From contig NW_024037072.1 in NCBI RefSeq assembly GCF_015706575.1, positions 24,243,162-24,307,161 on the forward strand: a DNA stretch of 64,000 nt, read 5' to 3'. Position numbers and translations under genes: made by a program. Position 1 is the stretch's first letter. Each line of letters starts with the position of its first letter. Shown here piece by piece: positions 27,601 through 33,600 of this stretch. Below the pieces are notes generated by a model, which was not told the origin of the DNA, made no database searches, and was given only the letters and a program-made list of their open reading frames with translations. Origin of the DNA: Patiria miniata (taxonomy: Eukaryota > Echinodermata > Asteroidea > Valvatida > Asterinidae).

Positions 27601-30600
27601 CTATGTTGTAGAAAAGAAAATCAGGAATGTAGTGTACAGTTGTTATACACACATCGTGAGGTCCAAAAATACGTTTCACAGAAGGCGTGTTATACAGGAA
27701 CATTTTATGAATATGAATTCCAACTGCTTAGAGTGATTATATGCACCGTACTGCTCTCTATTCGAAAGACACTTGCTGCAACACTAAGTATGTAGTTGCT
27801 GAATCGGGAGAGTCGAACAAAGAAATTGACTGGAGCGGAGATTGAACTTACAAGCTCCGGCTTGCAGTTGCAATGTTCTACCAACTGAGCTACCCAGCCC
27901 TATGCTGGCGGTCCCCCACTTTGTTATGTCTTTGTTCAAGGGGCCCTAGTCAGAACCCATTAACCTATATATGCCATGTAGCCAGGGATCACGCTCAAAG
28001 TGATGATGCTAGCAACATTAGCAATGCTGCAAACCCGGGGAATAGCGAACAGGGAGCACTCAGAGAGGATACGGCATTTTTTACAAATTTTCAAAAAAAC
28101 CACAAAGGGCAAGTTATAGGTGCACTGTCCTATAGTCAGGTCCTCTTAAGAGTTTTTTTTTTTTAATAATGTTGTTGTTCAGTTCAAGAACATTTTTGTA
28201 GGCAAGCATATTCTTGCTAAAAGCTTCTATCTGAAGACATCCCTTTGGTTCATTCAAAAAGTCATCTTCAAAAATCTGCAAAACATCTTCACAAATATTC
28301 TTGTTTTTTTTTTTTACATCTAGAGACAAACTTTAAGTTGAACCTCTTAGTGCCAAGCCCAGGACCTTGCATTTCCAATGAGGCACGCAATTTTGACGCT
28401 TGTTTGAAATTCTCCGATCCAGCTTTTCCACAGAATCAACTGAAAATCAGTTTCAGATTTTAAAAGTTCAACGTCAAGTCAGACAAAACTCACCACGACG
28501 CTTTCATCCTGATATTTGTGTGCAGAGGCGTACAACACAATGCCCCTGATGGCTGCAGGCGTGGTGAACTTCACTAGAACCGACACAAGCTTCAATGAGC
28601 CTACTGCCAGCAGTCTGATGCCACAAAAGTGACCAAAGACTCGGAACAAGGAGACTTTTCTCTTGTCTTTGGTAGCATTTTCCTGGTGGGACCAAAAAGA
28701 GGTCAGATAATGCATCTGAACAAAACGGTGTACGCCCTTATTTCTGACTGGCATTTAATATGTACAAAATTTGCTCTTTCGGTAATTTTCAGAAATGGAT
28801 GGATTTGGTGGTAAATACCGGTATTATAGGCCTATAGGAAATATTATTACACTTGATTAGGCCCTAACTGTTCAAAGTTTAGGTTCATGGATGCTGGAAA
28901 GACCAAGGAAAAAAAACCCGCTGTTCTTATAGTCTGGTTCCCTGACCCCAATTCAGATGAAACAGAGCTGGCTTGCACCCGTTCACGGATACATGTGTAA
29001 ACGATTGCAAACAAACTGCGGACTAACTAAATGTGGTCAAGTGAGGGCAGTATTTGAAAAGAGTCATTTTTTTTCCAATGATGATCGGCCAACCATTGTT
29101 GGAAATTGATACAAAAAATTCCACTTTTCTTCAAAATGACAGCATACACAGGTGCTTGAGACAGTCAAGCAAGGTAACAATAATTTGGTAGTTTTGCTTT
29201 TTGATGTTTGCAAATGTAGTATGTTACCTTTGAAAAGTCAGACCAAACAGTTAGGGGAGACTCTAGGCTAACTTATTTATACTAACTAGAACCTGATGTC
29301 ATTAAAAATGACTGGAACAATATATCTTTCGCACGTTGTTGCTTCTAAGTTGTAATTGATTCACACGTCGTACTTAATTCAAATCTTAGGTAAAACTGGA
29401 ACGACTCTGGAACGCCTTTCTAAAATCAAATTAACCTGTACACACTTGAACAGTAAAAGGGCAAGTACAAGAATTTGTGCACACTATGTCCCATACATAA
29501 CAAAAGTTTATACCCTCTATAAAGGCATTCATGGATTTCAGTGTTTTTTTAATTCTACAGTACTGTTGGGCATCTGCAAGGAGAAATACCCACAAGATGT
29601 TATTATAGTCTTTGAGATGATTATGTAATTAAAGAAAACATGATGTTAGATAAAAAGGGGAATTTCCTTTGACTTATTCAAAACTTTTTTAGAGCAAATC
29701 TAAAATAAACTTCAAAGCATGACTTCACAAACTTGTTTCAAGGATTTTGCAGGTTCGAGCAAAGTATAGCACAGCCACTACTGCTTCGTATGGGCTTGAG
29801 TACCCCTGGAAAAGTTAAAGTATACATGTAGATCAATCGGAGCAGGCTATCAATTTTATTGTGAAGCATTATGCTAGCTGTTAGTGTTATTCTGAAAATC
29901 CGTCACAGGGCAGTTGCTTTGCACTATAGCGTGCACCATGGTTTCTCCACTGCAGGGGGCCGGGCCTGGATACGTAACAGTGTTGTAGTCAAGCCAATCA
30001 CACGTAAGGTCACTAGTAACCATATTTATAGAGAAAAATACCACAGCGTTAACTCACACTCTTATTCTCCCGCAGATCCGGCACTTAATTTGAAGCCGTT
30101 CTGAGCACAGGCATTTTGAATCAATGTGCGTTTTTGTAGAACGTAAGTGAATCAGATAGAATAAATTATGAATAATGTACTCTAAATGCAAAGTGGAAGT
30201 ACAACGCACGCAAAGTTGTTTGCGTTTTGGGCAGATCTGCTTCAATTAGTAGGCCTACTGGTATAGAAATGAAAATGTTCAAATAGCTGTGCTAAAGCTG
30301 TACTAAATTTCGAGTTTTACGTAGGTTTGTGCACAAACATGGATGCGCCCAGCTGCAGCAGGCTTCACCTTGTACAGCGAGTTATAACATGTATAAGCGC
30401 TCAAGTAATTCAATATAGCTCCATGCTAGTAACAGAGGATGAACTTTAACAAAGGGTAGACTTCAGGTCAAGGATTGTTACAGTTCAATTGTAATAGACC
30501 TCTAGTGTTAAGGCAGAGGTACATCTAGGGCAGTGGTTCTGTACAGCTTGGATAAGCACGAGTAAGCCTATTGTGCATTCATAAGATTTGAGGTTTTGCA

Positions 30601-33600
30601 TTGGAACGCTTCTACAGCAAGCTGTGGGGTCATCATCTGACCTCAACCGAGACGAGTTTATAAAGGTGGCTAAAAAGCAAGCCTGTACTGTACATGCTAC
30701 CGTAACATTTCGACAGCTGTGATACACGTCCGACTTTTAATACTTGGGGGACCATTGAAATTAACTGTGGGTGGGGCCCATCTATAGTTTGGCCACGCCA
30801 ATCTTTGAATTTTGCAGATATGTTGCTGAACTATATAAGACACAGCTGAACAACTCATCCAACTAGGTACCACGTGGCCGGCCGGCCGGCCCTGCGGCAT
30901 GCACGACGAATGGTGCCAGCGCGCGGAACACCCTGCACGTGCGGTGCAGCCTGCGAGCGTCCCAACTATAGTTGGGCCGACCCAACTGCCACACTATAGT
31001 TGGGACAGTCCCAACTTTTGTTGGGACCGATGTGATAGTTGGGGCGGTCCCCCAAGTATTAAAAGTCGGACGTGTATCACAGCTGTCGAAATGTTACGGT
31101 AGCATGTACAGTACAGCAAGGCTACTTGTTAGGACTGCAAAATTCAAAGATTGGCGTGGCCCAACTGTAGATGGCCTCACCCATAGCTAATTTCAATGGT
31201 CCCAAGTAAAGTCAGACGTGATCAGAGCTGTAGGGAATGTTTTATAGTTACACAAAGCAACATAGTTAGGACCACACAATTCAAAGATTGGAATGGCCCA
31301 ATTATTGATGGACCCCACCAGAAATATTTATTATAAATTACAGAAGAAAAAAGTGCTGTTCAAATTGAGTTTAAACGTGTTTCCTTGTTCTGGGAGTTCA
31401 CTGTGTAGTCCTCCATATCATTTTCCATGGAGTATAATAAAGTCAGGTGTTGTCCAGCGGAAAAAAACTAAACGCCTGCACATCCATCGGCATTCACCAT
31501 GCAGACTCCTACAATTTAGCGTACGCTTGTTGCCGCAGCGCTGCACGCAGCTGGCCCCCTTGACTACCAACTATAGTTGGGCCAGCCCAACTATAGAACT
31601 ATAGTTGGGACCGATACCATAGTTGGGGCGTGGACACATTCATTGAACATCAATAAACTAAATTAACACAGAACAGTGATTACTTGTATTGAATTGTGAG
31701 ACCTTCTGATGCACTTGGCTACAACGATGAAGTAAAAACTAAAGAATGTGCAACTTGGTTCCAATAGTTTTTATACAAATACCTATTTTACAGGAACTCA
31801 CCTTTTCCTTCCGAAAGGCCTCTTTAAATTGTTTGTAGTTCTCCTGAGATGTGTGTCTTTCTGGCAAAGAGCCAAGATCTTTGCGTTCCAGGGGGCGCTT
31901 GTTTCCAAGCCGGAACAGCTTGGTCAACCATGCTAGGGTGACCTGAGACAGTACGCTGACATCATCTTGAACATAGTACATGTCATCTTGGGTTGATTCC
32001 GTGGTGGGCGTTGGATGGTAGGACGGATTTCTGTGTGATATCTAACAGAAGAAAGAATAATACAAGTATTGTTAAAAACAACCAAAATGAGATTCTCACA
32101 TTACAGTTTGCAAATAAAAAAGAAATCGTTTCATTCAGATTGATTTTTACAGATTAGTCTTGAGTTACTGATTTTTAATTTAAATAAAAAAAAAAATCAA
32201 TCCAGTTTTCCATCCTCAATGCCATTGCCCAACGCTTTGATAACCCTTCTTCCAGTGCATTTATATCGTGATTGAAGATTAAAGGGGCCATGCACTGAAT
32301 TTTTGTGCAACTAACTACATTGTACTCCTCTTAAATGTATGAAAACTATTTGACATCCCTTTTTGCTTAATTTGATTGAAAACTGCACTTCTTTAAACAT
32401 TTCATATTGTCCACACTTTTCCATTTAACTCAGGGTGCTGTTGCTGTGATGTCATTTCAGGAAGAAGTTTAGGGGTTTTCTGTTCAAATTGTGAACCCAA
32501 AATTTGCTCATTGAAAACATTAGAAAGGAAAGGAAGGTCTGCTTATTGGCGTAGTGCCAAGTACTGAAACAACAACGAATCATCAAAGAAAAGAAAATGT
32601 ACGACGGCAAAATATCCAAAATTCTAGCAATATTTTTGTGCTGAAACATTGAGATTTCTGCCCGGAATGACATCACAGTTTTGCTCCTGAACATGGAAAT
32701 TTGCATTAGCATGAAAACAAAAAAGGCACCAAAATATTCTTGCAAATGGCGAAACAAAAATTTAAATGGGATACAAAGGTGCATTTTCAAGGATTGCATT
32801 AAAAAATTACATTGCATGGGCCCTTTCAATGAAGGCTGTTCATTCAGCACGTTCCATGTGTGGAGTGAATTAAAAGCTATTACAGTTTTGGGGAAAGGGA
32901 CTTATATGTATCAATTGACATTTATCACAGCACTTCCACTGTACATTTAGGCTACATTTTCATTGTGATGATTTGAGTTGCATTCAGAATTCTAACCCAT
33001 TTGTACCTGTAACACATTGTCTTACATTGTATTTATTGCCCAATTGATCCACACAAAAATGGTATAGTGCTCAGGCAAAAAATGAAGGGGGTTTGGTGTG
33101 GTACAGTGACTGATTCGATGGACATTCAGTCTTCTAGGGTTTTTTCTAACACTCTGAGCACTCTGCATTGTAATATTTTGCCCGCTCATTTGAACATAAA
33201 TTTTGTATTTTGTTTGCAATGCTTGCTCTTTATTACAATGACATACATAAATAGGGCAGGTTATTCTCATGCAACTGCATGTAAGCAAATAAACATTACA
33301 GTATGCACAATCAATGATCAACTCGACCAAAGTGCTATGCTGATTACTACTTTACAGGCAATAGTTAGATTAGACATTGACCTTAATTCTTCTCCACCTG
33401 GTTTTATGCATACAATAGCTGAACAAAGGCAAACAAAAAATTTGAAGAAAAAAAACCCAAGAGCCTTTCAAACTCTCACCTGTGATCTGTTGCAAAAGTC
33501 TTCAAAATGCCCCTACAATGATAGACTTAAAAATAGTAGTAGCCCCACTTGGGTAGCCATTGTAGTAGATATTACTATGCAATGAAGGTTTTGGAAATAA

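Noticed and set aside
27828-27899. Functional tRNA gene
   Set aside because: D-stem and acceptor mismatches, no clear anticodon loop, and shared repeat flanks indicate a SINE-like copy.
33067-33585. 172-codon open frame on the plus strand
   Set aside because: Composition like translated AT-rich intron, no domain, no splice support; lies in an ABCC intron.
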